Positions 19,076 through 27,939 of a stretch of 64,000 nt of DNA are shown piece after piece. The stretch is from Arthrobacter sp. MN05-02. GTDB lineage: Bacteria; Actinomycetota; Actinomycetes; Actinomycetales; Micrococcaceae. A program made the translations under genes and the position numbers. The stretch's first letter is position 1; the number at the start of each line of letters is the position of its first letter. The notes beneath the pieces are model-generated. The model saw only the letters and a program-made list of their open reading frames with translations, did not search any database and was not told the origin of the DNA. The stretch covers positions 3,162,001-3,226,000 of the forward strand of contig AP018697.1 of the NCBI GenBank assembly GCA_004001285.1, read 5' to 3'.

Positions 19076-20557
19076 ATGGACCTCTTCCGGACCAAGTCCA
19101 TCGAGCAGTCGATCAGGAACTCCGACGAAAAGGGACACGGCCTCAAGCGGTCCCTCAACACCTGGGACCTCATGATCATGGGCGTCGCGGTCGCCGTCGG
19201 CGCCGGCATCTTCTCGGTGGGTGCGCAGGCGGCGGCGTTCAACGCCGGTCCGGCCGTGACCATCTCCTTCGTGCTGGCGGCGATCACCTGCGCCCTCGCG
19301 ATCATGTGCTACGCCGAATTCGCGACGGCGCTGCCCGTCGCGGGCAGCGCCTACGTGTTCACCTACGCCACGATGGGCGAGCTGCTGGCCTGGATCATCG
19401 GCTGGAACCTGATCCTCGAACTGCTCATGGCAGCGGCCGTGATCGCCAAGTTCTGGGGGGTCTACCTCTCCGATCTCTTCAGCGTCCTCGACCTCGACAT
19501 CCCCGCGGAGATCGGCTTCCTGGGGCTCGACCTCACCTGGGGTCCGCTACTGATCGTGGCGATCTTCACGGCTGTGCTCATCTACGGCACCAAGCTCTCC
19601 GCCCGGGTCAACAGCGTGTTCACCGTCATCAAGATCGGCATCGTGCTGTTCGTGATCGTCGTCGGATTCTTCTACGTCAGCCCCGAGAACTACGCCCCGT
19701 TCGTGCCCGCATCCGAACCCGCCGCCGAGACCGGTTCCGACTGGGCGAACCAGCCCTTCCTCTCGTTCCTGAGCGGCGCCTCCCCTGCGGCCTTCGGCTT
19801 CACGGGCATCATCTCGGGTGCCGCCCTCGTCTTCTTCGCCTTCATCGGGTTCGACGTCGTCGCCACCTCGGCGGAGGAGGTGAAGAACCCCAGCCGCACG
19901 CTCCCCCGCGGCATCTTCGCGGGCCTCGCTGTGGTCAGCGTCCTCTACATCCTGGTGACCCTCGTGGTCACGGGCATGGTCTCCTACAAGGAGCTCGGGG
20001 CCTCGGGTGCGCCGTCGCTCGCCACCGCCTTCCAGCTCGTGGGCGCCGACTGGGCCGCCGGCATCATCTCGCTCGGCAGCCTGATCGGCCTGACCACGGT
20101 GATCATGGTGCTGCTCATGGGACTCGCCCGCGTGATCTTCGCACTCAGCCGCGACGGCCTCCTGCCGCGCGGGTTGAGCCGCACCTCCGACAAGCACGCG
20201 ACGCCGGCGCGCACGCAGATCCTGTGCGGTGTCGTCGTCGCCCTGCTCGCCGGGTTCACGCAGGTGGAGGTGCTGGCGGAGATGATCAACATCGGCACGC
20301 TGTCCGCCTTCATCACGGTCAGCCTGGGGATCATCGTGCTGCGCCGGAAGCGCCCCGACCTCGAGCCCGCATTCCGGGTCCCGTTCGGCACGGTCATCCC
20401 GATCGCCTCGGCCGCCCTGTGCCTCTACCTCATGTTCAACCTGGCCACCATCACCTGGCTGTTCTTCGCCGGCTGGCTCGTGGTCGGCTTCGTCATCTAC
20501 TTCGCCTACGGGAACCGCCACTCCCGCCTGCGGTCCGCGCAGCGCGTAAACGCCTAG
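19076..20557 (+). CDS. APC family amino acid permease, copy 2
   Basis: 493 residues, 12 helices. Key segments: LMIMGVAVAVGAGIFSVGAQ (helix 1 with the unwound GxGIF stretch), YAEFATALPVAGSAYVFTYA and SAEEVKNPSRTLPRGIF. It parallels the permease at 17471 in length, motif order and C-terminal FAYGNRHS/FYGRKHS ending, pointing to an old tandem duplication. Substrate probably a neutral or cationic amino acid. The start has a GAAGGATC-type ribosome site. Confidence 0.9.
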   Translation: MDLFRTKSIEQSIRNSDEKGHGLKRSLNTWDLMIMGVAVAVGAGIFSVGAQAAAFNAGPAVTISFVLAAITCALAIMCYAEFATALPVAGSAYVFTYATMGELLAWIIGWNLILELLMAAAVIAKFWGVYLSDLFSVLDLDIPAEIGFLGLDLTWGPLLIVAIFTAVLIYGTKLSARVNSVFTVIKIGIVLFVIVVGFFYVSPENYAPFVPASEPAAETGSDWANQPFLSFLSGASPAAFGFTGIISGAALVFFAFIGFDVVATSAEEVKNPSRTLPRGIFAGLAVVSVLYILVTLVVTGMVSYKELGASGAPSLATAFQLVGADWAAGIISLGSLIGLTTVIMVLLMGLARVIFALSRDGLLPRGLSRTSDKHATPARTQILCGVVVALLAGFTQVEVLAEMINIGTLSAFITVSLGIIVLRRKRPDLEPAFRVPFGTVIPIASAALCLYLMFNLATITWLFFAGWLVVGFVIYFAYGNRHSRLRSAQRVNA

Positions 20558-20691
20558 CAGCAGGGTCCACACCCGATCCGGCGGAACGCAGCGGTGCGGG
20601 GTATGCGCCGACGGGCGGGACGCGAGATGATGGTGCCCCGGCAGCAACAGCTCCGGGGCACCCGCGCACCAGCAGAGCAGAGGAACCCGCC

Positions 20692-21105
20692 ATGTCCCAG
20701 GACCCCTACCCCAGCGAGCTCCCCTACTCAGGCCGCCATTCGAACCCGTACGACGGCGGTGCGTACGGCAGCCAGGGCGGCGCCCCCTACCCGCCCACCC
20801 AGCCGTACCAGGGCGGCTACCAGCCGGGACCGTACCAGTCCTCCTACCAGTCGATCGAGGGCGAGAAGGCGGCGCAGCTCTCCCTGATCCTCGGCATCGT
20901 GGGCCTGTTCGTCGCCGGGATCGTCCTCGGGCCGCTGGCCATCTGGCAGGCGAAGAAGGCCGAGCGCCTGGGCGTGCCGGCGACGGCGGGGAAGGTGCTC
21001 GGCTGGATCAACGTCGTGCTCTACGGTCTCGCCATCCTGTTCGGGATCCTCCTTGTGGTCCTCATGTTCGCCGGGTTCGCGGCCACCTCCAGCTACAGCA
21101 CCTGA
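20692..21105 (+). CDS. DUF4190 domain-containing membrane protein
   Basis: 137 residues. The first 55 are Tyr/Pro/Gly/Gln-rich and disordered (PYPPTQPYQGGYQPGPYQSS); the rest carries two helices around a short basic loop (AIWQAKKAERLGVPATAGKV), the DUF4190 pattern of small actinobacterial membrane proteins. The function is unknown. Start set by the AGAGGAACCCGCC ribosome site. Its stop is 4 bases from the convergent PPK2 stop. Confidence 0.8.
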   Translation: MSQDPYPSELPYSGRHSNPYDGGAYGSQGGAPYPPTQPYQGGYQPGPYQSSYQSIEGEKAAQLSLILGIVGLFVAGIVLGPLAIWQAKKAERLGVPATAGKVLGWINVVLYGLAILFGILLVVLMFAGFAATSSYST

Positions 21106-21109
21106 GCCC

Positions 21110-22138
21110 CTAGAGCGTCGGGAAGCGGCGGGTGGACCGCTCGCCGGCCTCGATGAGGTGCGAGTTCGGCCCGGTCCCCACGATCAGGGGATCCGGTGTG
21201 CCGACGACGTCGGCATCCTTCTCGTCGTAGTCGAGGACCGACAGGACGTAGCGGAGCGCCTCGATCCTCGCCCGCTTCTTGTCGTTGCTCTTGATGACGG
21301 TCCACGGCGCGTCCGCGGTGTTCGTGTAGAAGAACATCGCCTCCTTCGCCTCCGTGTAGTCGTCCCACTTGTCGAGGGACTGCAGGTCCATGGGGCTCAG
21401 CTTCCAGCGGCGCACCGGGTCCGAGTGGCGCTGGGCGAAGCGCCGCCGCTGTTCCTCACGGGACACGGAGAACCAGAACTTGATGAGGAACGTGTCGCTG
21501 CGGACGAGCATGCGCTCCACCTCCGGGGCCTGCCGCATGAACTCGAGGTACTCGGTCGGCGTGCAGAACCCCATCACCCGCTCCACGCCGGCACGGTTGT
21601 ACCAGGACCTGTCGAACAGGACGATCTCGCCGCCCGAGGGCAGCACGGAGACGTAGCGCTGGAAGTACCACTGCGTCTGTTCCTTCTCGCTGGGCTTGTC
21701 CAGGGCCACCACGCGTGCCCCGCGGGGATTGAGGTTCTCCGTGAACCGTTTGATCGTGCCCCCCTTGCCGGCGGCATCGCGCCCTTCGAACAGGATCGCG
21801 ACCTTGGCCCGGTTCGCCCGAACCCACCCCTGCATCTTGAGCAGTTCGATCTGCAGCGACCTCTTGGCCTTCTGGTACTCGCGCTCCGTCATCCGGGTGT
21901 CGTACGGGTAGTCCTCGCGCCAGGTGGGCAGGTCGGGGTGCGGCAGGAGCACGTGGGCGTCGCCGTCGCCGTTCCCGCCGGGAGTCGGCACGGGGACGGG
22001 CGGCGGCTCGGCGGCGCCCTCGCTCCCGGCGGAGGCCGCAGCGCGGTCGGCGGGAGCGCCGGTCGGCTCGTCGGTCAGTTCGTCCGTGGGTTCAGCCATG
22101 GCTCCGGCCATCGATTCGTCCATGGGTCCATCGGTCAT
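21110..22138 (-). CDS. ppk2: Polyphosphate kinase 2 (PPK2)
   Basis: 342 residues from ATG 22138, preceded by GGGAGAGAAG. The catalytic core has Walker A FEGRDAAGKGGT, Walker B IVLFDRSWYNRAG and the basic lid region RRRFAQRHSDPVRRWKLS. The core fits class I PPK2, which transfers phosphate between polyphosphate and nucleoside diphosphates. The first ~65 residues are a low-complexity acidic extension with MDES/AMAEPTDEL/TDEPTGAP near-repeats, not part of the family. A longer frame to 22708 exists but overlaps the DUF1684 gene antisense and is rejected. Confidence 0.9.
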   Translation of the reverse strand: MTDGPMDESMAGAMAEPTDELTDEPTGAPADRAAASAGSEGAAEPPPVPVPTPGGNGDGDAHVLLPHPDLPTWREDYPYDTRMTEREYQKAKRSLQIELLKMQGWVRANRAKVAILFEGRDAAGKGGTIKRFTENLNPRGARVVALDKPSEKEQTQWYFQRYVSVLPSGGEIVLFDRSWYNRAGVERVMGFCTPTEYLEFMRQAPEVERMLVRSDTFLIKFWFSVSREEQRRRFAQRHSDPVRRWKLSPMDLQSLDKWDDYTEAKEAMFFYTNTADAPWTVIKSNDKKRARIEALRYVLSVLDYDEKDADVVGTPDPLIVGTGPNSHLIEAGERSTRRFPTL

Positions 22139-22355
22139 TCTTCTCTCCCGCCCGTCGACGATCCATCGTCGCAGACGGACCTGCGGACGGGACGGGAAGG
22201 GGGAGGACCGGAGGCCGGTGGACGGATCCGCAACCTGCCGGTATGCGGCCACCCCGCGGGGCGGAGATGCAGCGGGCCGGGAATGCGGCGGCCACGGCCC
22301 GGGTTCTAGGCGATGCGTACAGAGCAGGGCAGGAACACCCGAGCAGGAGGACACC

Positions 22356-23174
22356 ATGAGCACCACCACCCGGACGGCCGAGGAACGCTGGATGCGCTTC
22401 CGGGAGGCACGCAACACGGCGCTCGCGGAGGAGCACGGCTGGCTGGCGCTGACGTCCTTCCAGTGGCTCGGCGCCGAGCCCTCGAGCGTGGAGCAGGTCC
22501 CGGGGCTGTGGTCCGCGACGCACGACGGAGCGAGCCTCACGGCGTCCGCCGCCGATGCGCTGACCGAACTGGCAGGCGGGCACCGGGTGGACGGCACCAT
22601 CACCGCTGTCCTCGACGACGAGGAGTCCCTCCTGTGGGTCGCACACGGCGGGTCCACCGGACGCCGGATCGTGGTGGAACTCGCCCGCCGTGCCGGCCGG
22701 TACGCCATTCGGACCAGGGACGCGGAATCACCGACGGTGACGGCATTCGGGGAGGTCCCGGTGTTCGGCTACCGCCCCGACCTCGTGGTGGAGGCCCGCT
22801 TCGACCCGTACGACGAGCCGCGCGAGGAACGCATCAGGACCGCGCATGCCGAGGTCCCGGGGACCACCACGCTCGTGGGCGACGTCGTGTTCTCCCTGCC
22901 GGGTGATGCCCGGGAGTTCCGGCTCGGCGCTTCCCAGGAGGAGGCCGGGGCGCTCTCCATCACGTTCCACGACAGCACCAACGGCTCGGCGACGGCCGAG
23001 TGGCGGAAGGTCGCCACGCGCCGCCCGCGTCCGGACGGAACCGTGATCATCGATTTCAACAGGACGATCAACTATCCCAGCGCCTTCACGCCCTACGGCA
23101 CCTGCCCCATGCCCGTCGACACGAACAGGGTGGAGGCGGCCATCGAGGCGGGGGAGAAGGACCCGCTCTCCTGA
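22356..23174 (+). CDS. DUF1684 domain-containing protein
   Basis: 272 residues, cytosolic. The family's conserved end is clear: IIDFNRTINYPSAFTPYGTC followed by PMPVDTNR, as is the opening WMRFREARNTALAEEHGWLA. DUF1684 proteins are widespread but have no established reaction; the absolutely conserved FNRT..NP..A....TCP block suggests an enzyme. Strong AGGAGGACACC ribosome site before the ATG. No operon partner. Confidence 0.85.
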   Translation: MSTTTRTAEERWMRFREARNTALAEEHGWLALTSFQWLGAEPSSVEQVPGLWSATHDGASLTASAADALTELAGGHRVDGTITAVLDDEESLLWVAHGGSTGRRIVVELARRAGRYAIRTRDAESPTVTAFGEVPVFGYRPDLVVEARFDPYDEPREERIRTAHAEVPGTTTLVGDVVFSLPGDAREFRLGASQEEAGALSITFHDSTNGSATAEWRKVATRRPRPDGTVIIDFNRTINYPSAFTPYGTCPMPVDTNRVEAAIEAGEKDPLS

Positions 23175-23275
23175 GCAGCAGGGCGGGCCCGCGGCATCGT
23201 CGCTGGACCGCAGCCGCGATCGGACTGCTGCGCCCGGGCGGGCGCGGCGCCGTCGCAATGCCTGCTCCGGCCGCC

Positions 23276-23500
23276 CTAGACCTCGGCGTCGGGATAGATG
23301 CTGCGGGTCTCCGTGCGGCGGTTGCGGCTGGTCACCCAGTCGGTCGGGTAGATCTTCGGCAGGACGCCCGCCAGCGCCAGCGAGGCGTAGAGGACCGTGT
23401 TGATCGCCACGAACGCCGCGAGGATGGCGAACAGGTCGGTGTGGAGCACGGACTCCGGGAGGAGGATGCCGGTGGGGACGGGTCCGAGTGCTGTGATCAT
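23276..23500 (-). CDS. Small membrane protein coupled to a GT2 polysaccharide synthase
   Basis: 74 residues with one clear helix (DLFAILAAFVAINTVLYASL) and a charged C-terminal tail (SRNRRTETRSIYPDAEV). Its ATG lies 3 bases after the stop of the glycosyltransferase gene on the same strand, so the two are almost surely co-translated. No family recognised. By analogy with PgaC-PgaD type synthases, where a small membrane subunit is required for polymer synthesis, it may be a partner of the transferase; that is inference. Confidence 0.65.
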   Translation of the reverse strand: MITALGPVPTGILLPESVLHTDLFAILAAFVAINTVLYASLALAGVLPKIYPTDWVTSRNRRTETRSIYPDAEV

Positions 23501-23503
23501 GGT

Positions 23504-25020
23504 CTAGGCCTCCGAAGGGGAGAGTTCGCGCGCCGGAGCGGCATGGGTGAGGTGCTTCCAGCTGGCCTGCCGGCCGAAGGAGATGTCGATGATGCCCTTG
23601 ACGTAGACGAGGTTGAGGAACATGTCGAAGAACAGCTCGGGGAACAGGGTGAGGGCGAGCAGGCGGGCCTTCCAACCTCCCTTCCAGACCGTGACGAGGC
23701 GCTCCAGGGTGAAGAGGAAGCCGAGTCCGAGCCAGAACGGGAACCAGATCCAGGTCTCGAGGGACACGATCGTGAGGGCGATGAGCGCGAAGTAGGCGCT
23801 CAGGGCGATCACCCCGTACCCGATCCCCAGCTGCTGGGCCCAGTACCGCAGGGTGGGAGCCGTCACCCCGTAGGCGCCGATGTTCTCGAGGGCGCCCCGC
23901 TGCCACCGCAGCCGCTGGTTCCAGAGGGTGCGCCATGAGGGCATCAGCTCGGTGACCACGGTGCACTCCTGCGGCGAGATCATGAGGCCACCCAGCGACT
24001 TCAGGGCGATCGTCAGTTCGTTGTCCTCGGTCAGGGCCGCGGTGTCGTAGACGTCGCCGGGCGTTCCGGGGATCGTCGCGTTGCGGCTCTCGGCGATCGT
24101 CCGCAGCGCGACGGGCCGGAACAGCGACGCCGTGCCGGTGAGCACGAAGACGCGGCCGCGGCGACGGCGCATCTGCCGTGCATAGCGGATGTACTCGTTG
24201 CGCTGGAACTGGCCGATCAGGCCGTGGCCCTGCTCGCCGTAGAAGAGGCCGCCCACGGCCATCAGGGCGCGGTCGTTCGTGAAGCGCACCACCGCTCCGG
24301 CGAGGAAGCCGTCGTCGAGCTGGGTGTCGGCGTCCATGACCATCACGACGTCGTTGTCGCCCTGCTGCGGCAGGACCACCGCCAGCGCCTGGTTGAGCGC
24401 GCCGGCCCTTCTTCTTGGTGTTGCCCACCGATTCGATGACCTCGACGCCGGCCTCGCGGGCCAGCCGGACCGTCGCATCCGTGCAGTTATCGGCCACCAC
24501 GACGATGCGCTCGGGCCGGTGCGACTGGCTCTTGAGCGATGCGATGGTCTGCGGGAGGGAGGCCTCCTCGTTGTGGGCGGGGATCAGGACCGTGACGGTG
24601 ACGTCGCCGGCGAACTCTCCGCGATTGGCGGCCATGATCACCTTGGGAGCCAGCGGCTGCTTGCCCGGGTTGCTGGACCTGCGCGTCCTGGTGGCGATCC
24701 GGCGTTCCAGCAGCGCAAGGCCCGCGCCGGCCAGCAGCGCGAGGCTGATGGCCGCCAGGATGACATCGGTCGCGGGTGCGTCGGCGTTGTACAGGATGCG
24801 CCAGATGCCGATGACGACGTCCTCCGAGTCGGCGATCGACGTCTCGGGCCCCCTCCGCTGCGATGGCGAGCCACAACAGGACGGCGCCCGCCGTCACGAT
24901 CGCGGCGATGACCAGGCCGACGGCGCGGTCCAGCCGCCCGGTCCGCCGGTATCCTGCCTGTGCTTCGTCCTCCGCCGCCCCTGGCGGCTCGTACTGCAGC
25001 GCGGTTCGCGTCATCGTCAT
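23504..25020 (-). CDS. Processive family 2 glycosyltransferase, membrane-bound, two frameshifts
   Basis: Restored length 504 residues. N-terminal cytosolic arm (MTMTRTALQYEPPG), helix VGLVIAAIVTAGAVLLWLAI, a second helix (VILAAISLALLAGAGLALLE), then the GT2 domain: VTVLIPAHNEEASLPQTIAS, the metal-binding DADTQLD, EDNELT and QRLRWQRGALEN, i.e. the D, DxD, ED and QxxRW signature of polymerising synthases (NodC/IcaA/cellulose synthase type). Several helices follow. Two breaks interrupt it: CCCCC at 24849-24853 and CCC at 24406-24408 (plus-strand view), each one base too long; the restored text is GPETSIADSEDVV and NTKKKAGALNQAL. Likely exopolysaccharide synthase. Confidence 0.85.
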
Positions 25021-25250
25021 GGCTTCGTCGTTCCTCTGAGACCGGATGCCGGGGCGGCCCTGGCGGCCCCCTGTCGGCTGTGCGTCGTCGCGGAGTCCGT
25101 CCAGCCGGCTCCGCGCTTCTGGTCCGAGTCTTCCGCGCCAGCCTCGACCCAATGAGGTGGAAAGGCCGAAGAAACCGTCAAAGAACGGCGAAGCGTCCGC
25201 GGGTGTGCGCGGAGGTCGGCAGGGCGGCGGTTCCACCGCACAATGGTGGT

Positions 25251-25913
25251 GTGACCGATCCGATGGACGCCCTGATCCCCCGGCCCCGGCAGGAGCCGAC
25301 CCCCGGGGCCGTGCACGTCCCCGGCTGGCTCGACCTCGACCGCCAGCGGGAACTCGTCGGGCTCTGCCGCACGTGGGCCAGTGGACCGGTCCCGATGCGG
25401 AGGGTCACGATGCCCACCGGCGGGGTCATGTCCGTCCGGAGCGTGAGCCTGGGCTGGCACTGGCTGCCCTACCGCTACAGCCGGACCGCGGACGACGTCG
25501 GTGGCGGCGCCGTCGCGCCGTTTCCCGAGGTGCTGCGCACTGTGGGACGGGACGCCGTGGACGCCGCCTACGGCGACGGGGCCGGCGCGTCCTACGAACC
25601 GGATGCCGCGCTGATCAACTACTACGACGACGCCGCGAAGATGGGCATGCACCAGGACCGCGAGGAGCGCGTCAACGCGCCAGTGGTGTCCCTCAGCCTG
25701 GGCACCACGTGCGTCTTCCGCTTCGGGAACACGGAGAACCGGAACCGACCGTGGCAGGACGTGCACCTGGCCTCCGGGGATCTGTTCGTGTTCGGCGGCC
25801 CGTCACGGTTCGCCTACCACGGGGTCATCAGGACGCTGCCCGGGACGTCCCCCGCCGGTATCGGGCTCGAGGGACGGCTCAACATCACGCTGCGGCAGAC
25901 CGGGCTGGGCTAA
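25251..25913 (+). CDS. alkB: AlkB-type alpha-ketoglutarate-dependent DNA dioxygenase
   Basis: About 216-220 residues (ATG 25263 or GTG 25251). The Fe(II) ligands are the HxD of GMHQDREERV and the His of RFAYHGVIRT; the 2-oxoglutarate-binding Arg pair is in GLEGRLNITLRQT. YYDDAAKMGMHQD and FRFGNTENRNRPWQDV match AlkB proteins, which remove alkyl groups from 1-methyladenine and 3-methylcytosine. The stop overlaps the convergent DinB stop by two to three bases. Confidence 0.9.
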   Translation: MTDPMDALIPRPRQEPTPGAVHVPGWLDLDRQRELVGLCRTWASGPVPMRRVTMPTGGVMSVRSVSLGWHWLPYRYSRTADDVGGGAVAPFPEVLRTVGRDAVDAAYGDGAGASYEPDAALINYYDDAAKMGMHQDREERVNAPVVSLSLGTTCVFRFGNTENRNRPWQDVHLASGDLFVFGGPSRFAYHGVIRTLPGTSPAGIGLEGRLNITLRQTGLG

Positions 25914-26424
25914 CTCCCGGAGAGGATGATGCCCCGCGCGTAGGCCGCCTGCCCCGCGTGCTGCACGGCATCGTCCACCACGCTCACGAGCCGCACGAGC
26001 AGCGTCACCGGCGGGTCCCACCGCTCGTCGACCACCCTCTGCAGGTCCGCGTCGGTGAGGCCTGCGACGAGTCGCAGGGAGCGCTGGTGGACGGCATCGA
26101 AGTAGTCGAGCAGCTGCTGCGCCGAACCGACCCGCACGGCGTCGACCTGGTCGGTGGAGTGACCGTAGCCGGTGTTCTCGGGGTCGAGCTGCAACGCCCA
26201 CCGATCGGCGTAGCCGTCGGACAGCCACACCTGCTCATGCCCGAAGGCCTCGGCGAAGTGGCTGTCCTCGACGCGCGCGTGAGGTGCCAGACCAGCCAGG
26301 CGATCGAATTGGCCGAGCCACCCGGTCGGAGGGACAGCTGCCGGGCGTCGAGGCCCTCCACCGCGCCGCGCACCAGATCGGGCAAGCGGCCGTAGGCCTC
26401 CGAGAGGACCTCGACCGGCGTCAC
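25910..26424 (-). CDS. DinB/DUF664 family protein, frameshifted
   Basis: Restored length 170 residues, a four-helix DinB-like protein. N-terminal part: VLSEAYGRLPDLVRGAVEGL and NSIAWLVWHLTR with the first metal-type His; C-terminal part: WLSDGYADRWALQ and VVDDAVQHAGQAAYARG with the last His. The two parts are in different frames; removing one CG from the CGCGCGCG tract at 26272-26279 joins them as HLTRVEDSHFAEAFGHEQVW. Such proteins bind a metal and include mycothiol-dependent enzymes. GTG start overlaps the upstream GNAT stop (GTGA), so the pair is translationally coupled. Confidence 0.78.
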
Positions 26425-27057
26425 GGACGTTCCTGCCCGGCCACGACGGCCCGCGATGCCAGGAGCAGCCTGAACCGTCGGCGCTGCCTGGCCGGGATGA
26501 GGGAGAGGAACTGCGGGTGGGCGGTCAGGAACTCCTGTGCCTCGGGGCAATAGGGCACCACGGCCAGGCGCCGGCGGTGCGCGTTCAGCAGCACGGCCTG
26601 CATCAGCACCGGCTCGAGGCCCATGCGGCGGAACCTGGGGTCCACCACGGAGTGCAGCAGCAGGACGTCCCCGCCCCGCATCTCGTACTGCACGTAGCCG
26701 GCGAGGACGCCGTTGCGGTACAGCTCGAACCGGGAGAACAGCGCATTGTCACGGAACTTCTCCCGGGCATCGTCCACTGCCCCGTGCCGCTCGGCCTGGC
26801 GTTCACGCCGCTCCAGCTCCTCGACGAGGAGGTCGTAGCGTTCCCGCATCGGAAGGGGACGGGCGGTCGGCGTCCAGGGCCTGATAGGTGCGGTTGCACA
26901 GCATGCGCAGCTGGCGCGTCGGCACCTCGGCGAGGTCCTGCGGGAAGTCCGCGTCCTGCGGAACAGCGGTGAGATGTGCGCGCCTTAGGCCCCAGGACGG
27001 CGTCGTCTCGTCCTGTCGTGCGGCGGGATGCTCGAGTATGTGCGGAAGGTGTTCCAT
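26421..27057 (-). CDS. GNAT-like acyltransferase (YjdJ-type), paralogue 2, frameshifted
   Basis: Restored length 211 residues, collinear with the protein at 10653-11285: VPTRQLRMLCNRTYQALD, ERYDLLVEELERRERQAE, NALFSRFELYRNGVLAGYVQ and PYCPEAQEFLTAHPQF all have close counterparts there. The two halves are separated by a +1 in the GGGG run 26855-26858; dropping one base gives DADRPSLPMRERYD. Leader identity with paralogue 1 (GTGGAGCTGA before the ATG) argues for recent common origin. Upstream of and overlapping a DinB gene. Confidence 0.72.
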
Positions 27058-27160
27058 CGTCAGCTCCACGTCCGGTGGGTCCACGGCCTCCTGCTCGACC
27101 AGTTCCAGAAGTCTAGGTGACCTGCGCCATATTGCAAAGCACAGCAGGCTGTCAATGCCC

Positions 27161-27853
27161 CTACCCCTCGCTGTGGATACCCGCCTCCCGGTAGAACCCT
27201 TCGATATGATCCCGCACCAGCTCGGCGGCGTGCTGCCCACGCCCTTCGAGCACCGCGTCGAGGATCGCCCGGTGCTCCCGGCGCAACCGATGGGACGTCG
27301 CGCTCCACTCGGGCAGTCGCGCCGTCAGCCGCTGCGTATAGTCCTCGATCGATCCCCGGAGGGACCCCATCATCGCGCCCACCAGGACATTGCCGGCGGC
27401 CTCCGCGAGCGCCACGTGGAAGAGCGCGTCCCGCTCCAGGAAACCGGCGGGACCGTCGTCGTACTGCTCCATCTCGTCCAGCAGCCGTGCCGCGCGTTCG
27501 AGGGACGGCGATCCCGGTGATGCATGGGCCGCCGCCCAGGTCTCCAGCAGGAGCCGCGTCTCCACGATGTCCCTGACCGGCAGATGGGCGCTCGCGACAT
27601 GGAGCCGGAGGGCGGAATCGAGGGCCAGCGACGGATTGCCCGTGATCACCGTGCCGGCCTGCGGCTCGGACCCCACTCCGGCACGGACGACGCCGAGCGC
27701 CTCGAGGACGCGTGTCCCCTCACGCACGGACGCACGGGAGATCCCGAGCCGCTCGGCCATGGCGCGCTCGCCGGGCAACCGTGAGCCGATGGCCAGGCGG
27801 CCGGCCGCGAGTTCCTGCTCGAGCCATGCCGAGACCACCTGGTGCGTGCGCAT
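27161..27853 (-). CDS. lldR: FadR-subfamily GntR regulator, LldR-like
   Basis: 230 residues. Winged helix: [20 protein letters not shown], then the FCD domain with metal ligands in [26 protein letters not shown] and LVRDHIEGF (Asp and three His). Divergent from an L-lactate dehydrogenase gene with palindromic operators in between, the same arrangement as lldR-lldD in other bacteria, where the repressor is released by lactate. Name given by context. A TATGCT -10-like box 8 bases from the ATG suggests a near-leaderless transcript. Confidence 0.82.
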   Translation of the reverse strand: MRTHQVVSAWLEQELAAGRLAIGSRLPGERAMAERLGISRASVREGTRVLEALGVVRAGVGSEPQAGTVITGNPSLALDSALRLHVASAHLPVRDIVETRLLLETWAAAHASPGSPSLERAARLLDEMEQYDDGPAGFLERDALFHVALAEAAGNVLVGAMMGSLRGSIEDYTQRLTARLPEWSATSHRLRREHRAILDAVLEGRGQHAAELVRDHIEGFYREAGIHSEG

Positions 27854-27867
27854 GGCGCCAGCATAGC

Positions 27868-27909
27868 TTGTGTGGTCTGACCACAGCTTGTAGGATCTGC
27901 GGTCAGACC
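27868..27909. promoter_or_regulatory. lldD promoter with twin GntR operators
   Basis: TGTGGTC-T-GACCACA (27871-27885) is a perfect 15-bp palindrome with the TGGTnnnACCA core typical of FadR-type GntR sites; GGTCAGACC (27901-27909) is a shorter second site 27 bp away centre to centre. TTGTGT (27868-27873) and TAGGAT (27891-27896), 17 bases apart, form a promoter for lldD. Operator 1 overlaps the -35 and spacer; operator 2 sits near the transcription start. Confidence 0.7.
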
Positions 27910-27939
27910 TTCCGGCCCGACGACGAGCAGAGGCACACC

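Noticed and set aside
18007..20691. Very long open frame (over 1000 codons) across both APC permease genes
   Set aside because: It is an out-of-frame shadow, His/Arg/Pro-rich nonsense typical of high-G+C DNA; only its last 137 codons (20692-21105, DUF4190) are real.
22139..22708. N-terminal extension of PPK2 to 22708
   Set aside because: Would overlap the DUF1684 gene antisense; a good ribosome site marks the start at 22138.
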